Positions 1-5,698 are shown, numbered from the stretch's first letter. The stretch is 9,147 nucleotides of DNA from Bacilli bacterium (GCA_017888105.1 JAGHGS010000048.1:1-9147), one strand, 5' to 3'. Made by a program: numbers and translations. The notes: generated by a model not told the origin, from the letters alone.

Positions 1-96
1 ATTATAGGCTTTTGTAAGTACTTTCATGTTTCATCTGATTTTGTAACTGGTAAAATTGAAGAAGAAATTAAATTGGAAGTAGGAGTTAAAAATTAG
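1..96 (+). CDS. 3' end of an unidentified gene (last 31 codons)
   Basis: Frame 1 is open from the left edge to a TAG at 94-96, while the other two forward frames hit stops within the first 15 bases. The visible C-terminus contains KYFHVSSDFVTGKIEEE and ends in VGVKN. An intrinsic terminator overlaps the stop codon, as expected for the end of a transcription unit, which supports this being a real gene. I do not recognise the family from so short a tail and assign no function. The start and most of the gene lie outside the window. Confidence 0.6.
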   Translation: MIGFCKYFHVSSDFVTGKIEEEIKLEVGVKN

Positions 97-115
97 AATT
101 TGTTCTAATTTTTTT
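88..115 (+). terminator. Intrinsic terminator of the left-edge gene
   Basis: A perfect 11-bp inverted repeat (88-98 with 103-113, core AAATTAGAA/TTCTAATTT) closes on a TTTG loop and runs into a T tract at 109-115. The stem includes the TAG stop of the upstream gene, so the terminator begins inside the coding end. It separates that gene from the polymerase operon. Confidence 0.75.
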
Positions 116-132
116 GTGCCATATTTTACCAC

Positions 133-161
133 TTGTTTTTGTACTATTGTTCGTTTATAAT
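133..161 (+). promoter_or_regulatory. Sigma-A-type promoter of the polymerase-yolD operon
   Basis: TTGTTT at 133-138 and a perfect TATAAT at 156-161 are separated by 17 bases. A start site about 7 bases further on (near 168) would leave a leader of roughly 13 nt that holds the GGTGAT ribosome binding site at 170-175. A LexA-box-like dyad occupies the spacer. Confidence 0.65.
141..152 (+). promoter_or_regulatory. Candidate LexA (DinR) operator in the spacer
   Basis: GTAC-TATT-GTTC fits the Bacillota SOS-box pattern GAAC-N4-GTTC with one mismatch (GTAC for GAAC), and the right half continues as GTTCG. It sits between the -35 and -10 of a translesion polymerase gene, where a bound repressor would block transcription. 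The position and gene type make the match credible. The imperfect left half and AT-rich background keep it a candidate. Confidence 0.5.
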
Positions 162-180
162 TAAATTATGGTGATGGAAA

Positions 181-1440
181 ATGGATCAAGTTTATTTACA
201 TCGAAATTTTTTGTGTATTGATTTGAAAAGTTTTTTTGCTAGTTGTGAATGTATTGAAAGAGGACTCAATCCTTTTACTTATCCTTTAGTTGTTGCTAAT
301 CCAAACCAGGGAAATGGAGCGATTACTTTAGCTGTTTCACCCTATCTTAAAACTAAAGGGGTTCCTTCTAGATGTAGACTTTATGAGATACCTAAAAATA
401 TTAAGTATACGATTGCTAAACCAAGAATGAATCTTTATTTAGCTAAATCCAAAGAAGTTGTTTCCATATATTTAAAATATGTTTCCAAAGATGATTTACA
501 TATTTATTCGATTGATGAATGTTTCTTAGATGTTACGGATTATTTAAAAATGTATGGAAAAACAGATTATGAACTAGCTTTAGATATCTTAGAAGATGTT
601 AAAGCATCTACTGGGTTATGTGCTACTTGTGGAATTGGACCTAACATGTTACTTGCCAAAATTAGTATGGATATTGAAGCAAAACATAATGATGATTTTA
701 TTGCTAAATGGGATTATGATGATATTCCAACTAAATTATGGAGTATTGCTCCCCTATCCAAAGTTTGGGGAATTGGTCCTAGGATGGAAGCTAATTTAAA
801 TAAAATGGGTATTTACTCTATGTATGATTTAGCTCATTATGACCGCCATAAATTAAAACAAAGATTTGGCGTAATTGGTTTAGAATTATGGAACCATGCA
901 AATGGCATTGATTTAAGTCGAATTGGCGATATGGGAAAGTTAGAAGATAAATCTTATTCCCATAGTCAAGTATTATTTAAAGATTATAATGGTAACAATA
1001 TTAAAATTATTATTCGAGAGATGGTGGAAGTAATAGCTATTCGCCTTCATAAAAATCATAAAACAACTTCTATTATTGGTCTTGGAATTGGATATTCTAA
1101 AAGTGTGGGTGGTGGTTTCTTTCATCAAATCAAACTGAATAATCCAACTGATGTAGAACAAGCTATTTTAGCCAATTGTCTTATGATTTTTGATAAATTT
1201 TATGAAGGATTACCTATTCGTAAGGTTACTGTTTCTTGTGGTGAACTTAAAGATAAAACAGGAGTTCAATTAAATATTTTTGATGAATTTGAAGAAATCA
1301 AAGAACAAGAGCAAATAAATCAAGCTATATTAGAAATTAAAGATAAATATGGAAAAAATGCTCTTTTAAAAGCATCTAGTTTACTTCCAGATTCAACCAT
1401 TTATGAAAGAAATAAAAAGATTGGAGGACACAGTGCATGA
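181..1440 (+). CDS. uvrX: Y-family translesion DNA polymerase, UvrX/UmuC type
   Basis: Error-prone DNA polymerase that copies past damaged bases, expected in the SOS response. Catalytic features are visible in order. The first carboxylate is D14 in IDLKSFFAS, with F19 at the steric-gate position. D112/E113 lie in YSIDECFLDVT. The conserved GIGPNMLLAKIS segment (151-162) is followed by a helix-hairpin-helix around VWGIGPRMEANLNKMG (195-210). A little-finger region follows, and QLNIFD at 363-368 resembles a beta-clamp-binding motif. At 419 aa the length is typical of the Bacillota UvrX/YqjW group rather than DinB (about 350-400 aa). The ATG is preceded by GGTGAT at 170-175 with 5-nt spacing. 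The stop overlaps the yolD start (ATGA), and that partnership also points to UvrX. The enzyme looks intact; the exact paralogue name is less certain than the family. Confidence 0.93.
   Translation: MDQVYLHRNFLCIDLKSFFASCECIERGLNPFTYPLVVANPNQGNGAITLAVSPYLKTKGVPSRCRLYEIPKNIKYTIAKPRMNLYLAKSKEVVSIYLKYVSKDDLHIYSIDECFLDVTDYLKMYGKTDYELALDILEDVKASTGLCATCGIGPNMLLAKISMDIEAKHNDDFIAKWDYDDIPTKLWSIAPLSKVWGIGPRMEANLNKMGIYSMYDLAHYDRHKLKQRFGVIGLELWNHANGIDLSRIGDMGKLEDKSYSHSQVLFKDYNGNNIKIIIREMVEVIAIRLHKNHKTTSIIGLGIGYSKSVGGGFFHQIKLNNPTDVEQAILANCLMIFDKFYEGLPIRKVTVSCGELKDKTGVQLNIFDEFEEIKEQEQINQAILEIKDKYGKNALLKASSLLPDSTIYERNKKIGGHSA
1423..1427 (+). promoter_or_regulatory. Ribosome binding site of the YolD-like gene
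   Basis: GGAGG lies inside the 3' end of the polymerase gene, 9 nt before the ATG at 1437. Together with the ATGA stop/start overlap it fixes the yolD start and indicates translational coupling. Confidence 0.75.
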
Positions 1441-1754
1441 TTGATCGTGGATTTATGAAATGGCAGCCTTTTCATTCTCTTACGCCTTTAAAAGATACCG
1501 TGCTGGATATTGAAAAACAACAAAGATGTACAAAACCAGTATTGTTTCCAGAAGAAATTAATTTACTGAATGAAGAAATTATGGATGCTTATTATAGTAA
1601 AGACTTTATTACAATTACTTATTATGAAGCAGGAAAAATAAAATCTATTACTACAACGATAAAAAAAATAAATCCAAACTCAAAAACAATTGAGCTTGGA
1701 TCAAAACAAATTCTTTCTTTTCATCAAATTCTTCGCATTACTTCATCTGAATAG
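1437..1754 (+). CDS. yolD: YolD-like family protein
   Basis: Small (105 aa) soluble protein of the YolD-like family, which in Bacillota is regularly encoded directly after a UvrX/YqjW-type Y-family polymerase and is thought to act with it in SOS mutagenesis; its molecular role is not settled. The family signature is the N-terminal DRGFMKWQPFHSL (residues 3-15), followed by a polar helix and a C-terminal beta-rich part containing ITITYYEAGKIKSI. The start codon overlaps the polymerase stop by four bases and has a GGAGG site upstream, so the two are almost certainly co-transcribed and coupled. The 3' end overlaps the oppositely oriented metA gene by 31 bp, and no clear plus-strand terminator was found after the stop. 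Assignment rests on the motif plus gene order. Confidence 0.85.
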   Translation: MIDRGFMKWQPFHSLTPLKDTVLDIEKQQRCTKPVLFPEEINLLNEEIMDAYYSKDFITITYYEAGKIKSITTTIKKINPNSKTIELGSKQILSFHQILRITSSE

Positions 1755-2617
1755 ACATAATAATATAACCAATTATGATAAAGAAGGGTTGCAGTGGCAT
1801 GCCATGAATAAATTGGTTCTTTTGATGGATCATTATCTTTATAATAATTACATGGAGGATCTATTTTTAGTCCTTTATTAATATCTCTTCGATATTCTTT
1901 ATCTAAGGTGTATAAATCATATTCGGCATGTCCTGTTAAAAACACTCTTTTTTTATCTTTTGATTCTACAATATACACACCTGATTCATTGGATTTACTC
2001 GTTAAAATAAGTTCCTTTCGTTTTGATACTTCCCCTTCTATGATACTACAATATCTTGATTGAGGTATTAAAAAATAGTCATTAAAGCCTTTGGTTAAAT
2101 CGGTTTCTTTTACAATATAATGCTCGTATAACCCAGATAGCTTTTCAGGAAGATTATAGCGATTAATTCCATAAAAATATTGTAAACCAAACTGAGAAGC
2201 CCAACATAAAAGAAGCGTTGTTCTTACATGATCTTTTGTGTATTTAAAAAATTCTTTTAATTCTTCAATATAATCAATATCATGATAATTAATATGTTCC
2301 AATGGCGCTCCCGTAACGATCATACCATCATAATTTTCATTTTTTATTTCTTGGAATGATTTATAATATTTTTCGTAATATTCTTTTTTATCTGTGTCTA
2401 CTTTTTTGGTATTTAAGTAAAGAAAATCAAGTTCTACTTGGAGTAGTTTGGTATCTAATGCTTCTATTAATTGTCTTTCGGTATCTTCTAGAGTGGGCAT
2501 CAAATTTAATATTCCTACTTTTACATATGGTTTTTCTTTATTTATTTTGGTGATAAAATTTACTTTATCTTTTATTGTTTTTGTAATTTCTAATTCTTTT
2601 TTTAAATATATTGACAT
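1724..2617 (-). CDS. metA: Homoserine O-acetyltransferase (MetA family)
   Basis: Acylates the hydroxyl of L-homoserine in the first committed step of methionine synthesis, in the cytoplasm. The 297-aa protein has the normal family length. Family landmarks are LNLMPTLEDTERQL (37-50), DGMIVTGAPLE (97-107), the nucleophile region LLLCWASQFGLQ with C138, and TGHAEYD with H230 and E232 as the likely catalytic pair. NWLYYYVY lies near the end. E107 occupies the site where MetA enzymes with Glu use acetyl-CoA and those with Gly (as in E. coli) use succinyl-CoA, so acetyl transfer is predicted. The ATG at 2617 has AGAGGTG at 2623-2629 with 5-nt spacing. Its own promoter lies just upstream and the leader is too short for a SAM riboswitch. 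The 3' end overlaps yolD head-on. Confidence 0.93.
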   Translation of the reverse strand: MSIYLKKELEITKTIKDKVNFITKINKEKPYVKVGILNLMPTLEDTERQLIEALDTKLLQVELDFLYLNTKKVDTDKKEYYEKYYKSFQEIKNENYDGMIVTGAPLEHINYHDIDYIEELKEFFKYTKDHVRTTLLLCWASQFGLQYFYGINRYNLPEKLSGLYEHYIVKETDLTKGFNDYFLIPQSRYCSIIEGEVSKRKELILTSKSNESGVYIVESKDKKRVFLTGHAEYDLYTLDKEYRRDINKGLKIDPPCNYYKDNDPSKEPIYSWHATATLLYHNWLYYYVYSDEVMRRI

Positions 2618-2642
2618 TTTTTCACCTCTTTCATGAATTTTT

Positions 2643-2651
2643 ATTATATCA
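2643..2651 (-). promoter_or_regulatory. Extended -10 promoter of metA
   Basis: Reading the minus strand, TGATATAAT gives a perfect TATAAT (2643-2648) with the TG dinucleotide of an extended -10 box. No good -35 box is seen at 17 bases. The predicted start near 2636 leaves about 19 nt of leader, which holds the Shine-Dalgarno site but no riboswitch or T-box. Confidence 0.6.
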
Positions 2652-2688
2652 AAAAAAGTGTCATTTTTCTTTTATTTTATGTTTTGCT

Positions 2689-3003
2689 TTACATTTTATT
2701 ACTCATTACTTTTAAGATTAAATCATAATTATCATCATTTGCCATTTTATTTTTCTTAATCATTCCACATTTATCACAACGATAAACAATTTTTAGAGTA
2801 TCTTTTTTTCCTTTTTCAATACCAATTGGTCTTAGTATACCAAGGCATTTACATAGGCGGTCTCCTGGATATTCATCAACATGAATGCTACATAAGCAAT
2901 TGGGACAGTGATCTCTTGCTGTGTAAGATAAAGGACTTACCTTCGTTCCACAAACAATGCAATCAAATTCTTCGTCAATCATTTTAAATTTTTTCGTATC
3001 CAT
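2689..3003 (-). CDS. RNHCP-domain zinc-ribbon protein
   Basis: A 104-aa cysteine-rich protein that matches the RNHCP family, a small bacterial family named after its Arg-Asn-His-Cys-Pro motif and without an established function. Here the motif reads RDHCPNCL (30-37) with Asp in place of Asn, followed by HVDEYPGDRL (41-50). Metal-ligand candidates are C15/C18, C33/C36 (plus C38), C51/C53 and C76/C79, enough for two zinc sites. The tail is lysine-rich (KKNKMAND). No signal peptide or membrane segment is seen, so it is probably cytoplasmic. The ATG has AGAGGT at 3008-3013, which overlaps the stop codon of the glycosyltransferase gene; the intergenic gap is 8 nt, so the two are co-transcribed. 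Binding of RNA or a protein partner is only a guess from the zinc-ribbon form. Confidence 0.8.
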   Translation of the reverse strand: MDTKKFKMIDEEFDCIVCGTKVSPLSYTARDHCPNCLCSIHVDEYPGDRLCKCLGILRPIGIEKGKKDTLKIVYRCDKCGMIKKNKMANDDNYDLILKVMSNKM

Positions 3004-3011
3004 ACAAACCT

Positions 3012-3986
3012 CTAATTAAATTTAAATATTTTACGAGCTAAGCGGTACCCTGGTATTGAGATTACTCGTGGTAATTTCGCTAATTTCGCTACTTTTAATT
3101 TTTTTAACACTTTCTCATTTTTGCTTCTTAAATATTCCCATAAATCATCTATCTTTTCCTCTGCTTCTTTCGTTTTAGCAAGTTTGCAAAGAATGGTAGA
3201 AACCGTCATCATAATATCTAAATAATGAATTAAATATGCTTGTAAACTCTTTGGTTCTATTTTTAATGGATCAAAGAAATCAATCATCATTTTTGTTACT
3301 TTTATTTGTTGATCTACGCGACTAACCATAACACTTTCATTTACAGATTGATCGCTTCTACCAATAAAATAACGATAGAATGGGACATTTAAATAGTACA
3401 TTGTTTTAATTGATGGAAGCGGATAATAAACAAAAATATTATCAACATAAAAAGTATGTTCTGGTAATTCTAATTTTACTTCTTTTAAAATACTGGTTTT
3501 ATAAATAGCAGAATGCATTAGTAGATATTGACTAATTTTGAATTTACCGACTTCTTCCCAAGTAAATATTTTATTCTCAGGTATGATATTACAATATCCC
3601 ATTTCTTTGGGATTATTTTCTTTTTCGTAGACATAATTTACAATTAACATGTCTACATCTATCTTTTTTAAAGTTTTAATTACTTCTTTTAAAGATTTTT
3701 CATCTACCCAATCATCACTATCTACTACTTTAAAATATTTTCCGGTTGCAGAGGCAAGTCCAGCATTTACACCACTTCCATGACCTCCATTTTCTTTATC
3801 GATCACTTTTACTACTTTAGGATATTTTTTTTCGTACTTCCTAGCAATCTTTAACGTTCCATCTTTTGAGCCATCATTAACAATAATTAATTCAATATCA
3901 TCTTTTGCTACTAAAATCGAATTAATCGCATGTTCCATGTAACTTTCTGAATTGAAACATGGTATAACAAAAGAAATTAACTTCAT
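3012..3986 (-). CDS. Family 2 glycosyltransferase (GT-A fold)
   Basis: Probably transfers a sugar from a nucleotide donor to a cell-surface glycan or lipid acceptor. The N-terminal GT-A domain is clear: ISFVIPCFNSE (4-14), the nucleotide-binding IIVNDGSKDGT (34-44), ENGGHGSGVNAG (65-76) and the metal-binding DSDD (89-92) in VVDSDDWVD. HTFYVDNIFVYYPL in the middle matches the acceptor/base region of EpsJ-like enzymes. The C-terminal third is helical and lysine-rich with little hydrophobic stretch, so it is a cytoplasmic or peripheral enzyme rather than a polytopic synthase. The start overlaps the Nudix stop by four bases (ATGA), so translation is coupled. Donor and acceptor cannot be told from the sequence, and no capsule or teichoic acid cluster surrounds it here. 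Confidence 0.88.
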   Translation of the reverse strand: MKLISFVIPCFNSESYMEHAINSILVAKDDIELIIVNDGSKDGTLKIARKYEKKYPKVVKVIDKENGGHGSGVNAGLASATGKYFKVVDSDDWVDEKSLKEVIKTLKKIDVDMLIVNYVYEKENNPKEMGYCNIIPENKIFTWEEVGKFKISQYLLMHSAIYKTSILKEVKLELPEHTFYVDNIFVYYPLPSIKTMYYLNVPFYRYFIGRSDQSVNESVMVSRVDQQIKVTKMMIDFFDPLKIEPKSLQAYLIHYLDIMMTVSTILCKLAKTKEAEEKIDDLWEYLRSKNEKVLKKLKVAKLAKLPRVISIPGYRLARKIFKFN

Positions 3987-4501
3987 AAACGAACACCACT
4001 TTTCTTTAAAACTTTTACAGCTTGTAACATCTCATTTGTTACAATTTTATTTATTTCTAAATTACCAGGATTTTTCTTTAAATATTTTTTTAAATCTTTT
4101 AATTTAACATAATTTAAATTAAATTCTCCATTTCTTTCTTGATCATCTAAATATATATTTTCTAAATTATATGGTTCATCGGTAAATATATAATAATAAT
4201 AGATTTCTATACTTCGATTATTTCTTTTTACGGGATAATCTTTTAAAAAATATTTTAGACAAAAGAAAGGCGTGTATTCGCCATTTAAGACAATTCCTGT
4301 TTCTTCTAGCACTTCTCTTTTTAGACCTTCATTTAAAGTTTCCCCAACTTCCAAATGTCCTCCCGGAAATTGAATGGTTGTGTAAGCACTAGCAAGTAAT
4401 ATTTCTTTCTTGCTATTAATTAAAAGAGCTTTTACACGAATTACTTTATCACTAATATCTTCTTCTTTTATATGATCATAATTTATTATTTTTGTTTTCA
4501 T
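3983..4501 (-). CDS. Nudix hydrolase
   Basis: Hydrolyses a nucleoside diphosphate linked to some other moiety; the substrate is unknown. The Nudix box is complete and follows GX5EX7REUXEEXGU exactly, in GGHLEVGETLNEG followed by LKREVLEETGI (about residues 47-70), with the metal-binding glutamates at E63, E66 and E67. I chose the ATG at 4501 (172 aa) because AGAGTG at 4508-4513 lies 6 nt upstream of it. An in-frame GTG at 4508-4510 would add three residues (175 aa) but sits on that site and has no Shine-Dalgarno of its own. It is first in an operon with the GT2 and RNHCP genes, overlapping the GT2 start by 4 bp. A nucleotide-sugar or sugar-phosphate substrate would suit the neighbour, but that is inference. 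Confidence 0.88.
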   Translation of the reverse strand: MKTKIINYDHIKEEDISDKVIRVKALLINSKKEILLASAYTTIQFPGGHLEVGETLNEGLKREVLEETGIVLNGEYTPFFCLKYFLKDYPVKRNNRSIEIYYYYIFTDEPYNLENIYLDDQERNGEFNLNYVKLKDLKKYLKKNPGNLEINKIVTNEMLQAVKVLKKSGVRL

Positions 4502-4519
4502 ACTTATCACTCTATGAAT

Positions 4520-4548
4520 ATTGTAAACGAAAAAAGAAGATAAAACCA
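4520..4548 (-). promoter_or_regulatory. Weak candidate promoter of the Nudix-GT2-RNHCP operon
   Basis: On the minus strand TACAAT (4520-4525) is a fair -10 box. The matching -35 position holds TGGTTT (4543-4548), a poor match at 17 bases. Transcription would begin near 4513, at the Shine-Dalgarno of the ATG at 4501. The region overlaps a terminator hairpin. Confidence 0.3.
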
Positions 4549-4559
4549 GCTTATCTTCT
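4531..4559 (-). terminator. Intrinsic terminator between tRNA-Glu and the Nudix operon
   Basis: Minus-strand AGAAGATAA and TTATCTTCT pair perfectly (9 bp; 4551-4559 with 4535-4543) across a 7-nt loop, and the 3' arm runs into six or more Ts. It lies downstream of a separate terminator for the tRNA and about 30 bases before the Nudix start. It could be a back-up terminator or a leader attenuator. Confidence 0.65.
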
Positions 4560-4580
4560 AATACTTTACATTCTGTTTAT

Positions 4581-4599
4581 AAAAACTAGGATCTAGTTT
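4581..4599 (-). terminator. Terminator of tRNA-Glu
   Basis: Minus-strand AAACTAG-ATC-CTAGTTT forms a 7-bp stem with a 3-nt loop and ends in TTTTT. It begins 10 bases after the CCA end of the tRNA gene, as expected for a monocistronic tRNA transcript. Confidence 0.6.
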
Positions 4600-4609
4600 A
4601 TATTCTTTT

Positions 4610-4685
4610 TGGTGACCTGTATGGGATTTGAACCCATGAATGTTGCCTTGAGAGGGCAATGTGTTGACCGCTTCACCAACAGGCC
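4610..4685 (-). tRNA. tRNA-Glu, anticodon CTC, CCA encoded
   Basis: The 76-nt minus-strand sequence folds as a standard tRNA. Acceptor GGCCTGT pairs with ACAGGTC (one G-U). The D arm is GTG/CAC with a loop containing GG, the anticodon stem is TTGCC/GGCAA, the T arm is ATGGG/CCCAT with loop TTCAAAT, the discriminator is A, and CCA is encoded. The anticodon loop CTCTCAA puts CTC at 34-36, which reads GAG. The overall sequence resembles Bacillota tRNA-Glu. CTC cannot read GAA, the dominant Glu codon here, so a second tRNA-Glu(TTC) must exist elsewhere. Hairpins flank it on both sides. Confidence 0.95.
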
Positions 4686-4716
4686 AAAAATAATATCTTT
4701 TTTGAAAGATATTATT
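4684..4716 (-). terminator. Terminator of the methyltransferase-like gene, abutting tRNA-Glu
   Basis: A perfect 12-bp inverted repeat (4705-4716 with 4689-4700; AATAATATCTTT/AAAGATATTATT) closes on a 4-nt loop. On the minus strand it is followed by TTTTT and then directly by the first G of the tRNA. On the plus strand no T run follows, so it acts leftward. Confidence 0.75.
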
Positions 4717-4745
4717 ATCTTATCATATTTTTTTAATATTTACAA
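4717..4745 (-). promoter_or_regulatory. Candidate promoter of tRNA-Glu
   Basis: Minus-strand TTGTAA (4740-4745) and TAAGAT (4717-4722) are 17 bases apart. The -10 box touches the upstream terminator hairpin, and the predicted start near 4710 falls inside its first arm. The tRNA's own transcript would therefore lack half of that stem and escape termination. Confidence 0.5.
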
Positions 4746-4771
4746 TATTTAAAGAATTTGTTTTGTTATTT

Positions 4772-5671
4772 TTATTTTCTTAAAATTAAGACTGCATTTT
4801 GATCTTGATCACGATAATTCGGTATCAGTTTTAGTTCTTCTTTTATTAACTCTCTTCCTGTTATATTTGTACCACCTATTGGAAAACTTCTTAATTCACC
4901 CTTTGTATATAAACTATAAATATATGTTGCTTCAATCATTCCCTCTTCTTTTAGTAATTGCCTTAAATGACGGTATAAATCACGTAATTTTTTTAAATCT
5001 AAATTGGGATGATAAGTATATTCTAGGATATTAGAGCATATTATGAGATCGTATGCTTTTTTTGTTTCTAGTGTTAATATATTATTTAAAGTAAAACTAT
5101 AATGAATGGTGCTAAGATTCTGTTTTACTTGTTCATATTCTTCTTGTCCTTGTAAATAATTATTAAAAAATTTAATTTCTTCTAAATCAAAATAATAGTC
5201 TTGTGTTAAAATTTGAAATAAAGATATTTCTCTTTGATATATTTCTTGAAGATTTAAATAATATGCAAATATTTCTTGCCAAAATATTTGATATTTTAAT
5301 GGCATAAAATTTAATAGGTATTGTAATATCTTTTTTTCAATTTCTAGATTTTTTGATTTTTTAAATAAAATGGTAATTATTTTTTGAAAATCCTCATAGT
5401 TAAAAGCTAATATCAATGCTTGTTTTATTCCTAGAGTGTAATATTCAGTTAAAGGATTGATATCAATTAAATCAATATTTTTAAAATTACTTCCAACTAA
5501 GTTTAAGTATTGATCTCCACTACTACAAATACTTAGAGCATCTTTTCCTTTTGTTTCCTTTAAACAATCTTTTAAATTTTCATTTGTAAAAGCATAAACA
5601 GCTAGATCGTGTGTATTTCGAGTATTATTTTTTAAAGCGTCTAAAATAATTTTTTTCGTTTCTTCTAACAT
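4772..5671 (-). CDS. DUF3419/BtaA-like putative SAM-dependent methyltransferase
   Basis: A 299-aa soluble protein that I place tentatively near the DUF3419/BtaA-like group of SAM-dependent transferases. The evidence is a nucleotide-binding-like segment ALSICSSGDQYLNL (45-58), then LIDINPLTEYYTLGIKQALI (68-87), which resembles the acidic DxNP motif and the helix after it, and YDLIICSNILEYTYHP (207-222), the usual post-III strand. Residues 90-200 form a long, mostly helical insert rich in F, Y and I. BtaA-like enzymes build betaine lipid head groups from SAM, but the substrate here is unknown. No Shine-Dalgarno precedes the ATG: a terminator-like hairpin ends 4 bases before it, and an in-frame TAA lies upstream, so no earlier start is possible. 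The next internal Met is far downstream. No own promoter was found; it may depend on gltX read-through. Confidence 0.55.
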   Translation of the reverse strand: MLEETKKIILDALKNNTRNTHDLAVYAFTNENLKDCLKETKGKDALSICSSGDQYLNLVGSNFKNIDLIDINPLTEYYTLGIKQALILAFNYEDFQKIITILFKKSKNLEIEKKILQYLLNFMPLKYQIFWQEIFAYYLNLQEIYQREISLFQILTQDYYFDLEEIKFFNNYLQGQEEYEQVKQNLSTIHYSFTLNNILTLETKKAYDLIICSNILEYTYHPNLDLKKLRDLYRHLRQLLKEEGMIEATYIYSLYTKGELRSFPIGGTNITGRELIKEELKLIPNYRDQDQNAVLILRK

Positions 5672-5674
5672 GAG

Positions 5675-5698
5675 AAAAAAGTGCTTTTAACACTTTTT
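5675..5698 (-). terminator. Terminator-like hairpin between gltX and the next gene
   Basis: Minus-strand AAAAAGTG pairs perfectly with CACTTTTT (5691-5698 with 5676-5683) over a 7-nt loop, with six Ts in and after the 3' arm. The 5' arm overlaps the gltX stop codon. The 3' T run stops 3 bases before the ATG of the methyltransferase-like gene. Confidence 0.65.

Noticed and set aside
1767..1818. Inverted repeat AACCAATT/AATTGGTT with a palindrome TGGCATGCCA in its loop, possibly a plus-strand terminator for yolD
   Set aside because: The arms are 36 bases apart, only CTTTT follows, and all of it codes for conserved MetA residues (KEPIYSWHATA, NWLYYYVY). Coding constraint explains it.
2659..2664. 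ATGACA as the -35 box of metA
   Set aside because: It is only 10 bases from the TATAAT; the extended -10 TG motif is a better explanation.
2651..2670. A/T-only partial hairpin between the RNHCP and metA genes as a terminator
   Set aside because: The stem needs a bulge and has about one G-C pair; runs of A and T make such pairings common here. No terminator is claimed.
4502..4510. GTG start adding three residues to the Nudix protein
   Set aside because: No Shine-Dalgarno precedes it; the AGAGTG that includes this GTG is well placed for the ATG at 4501.
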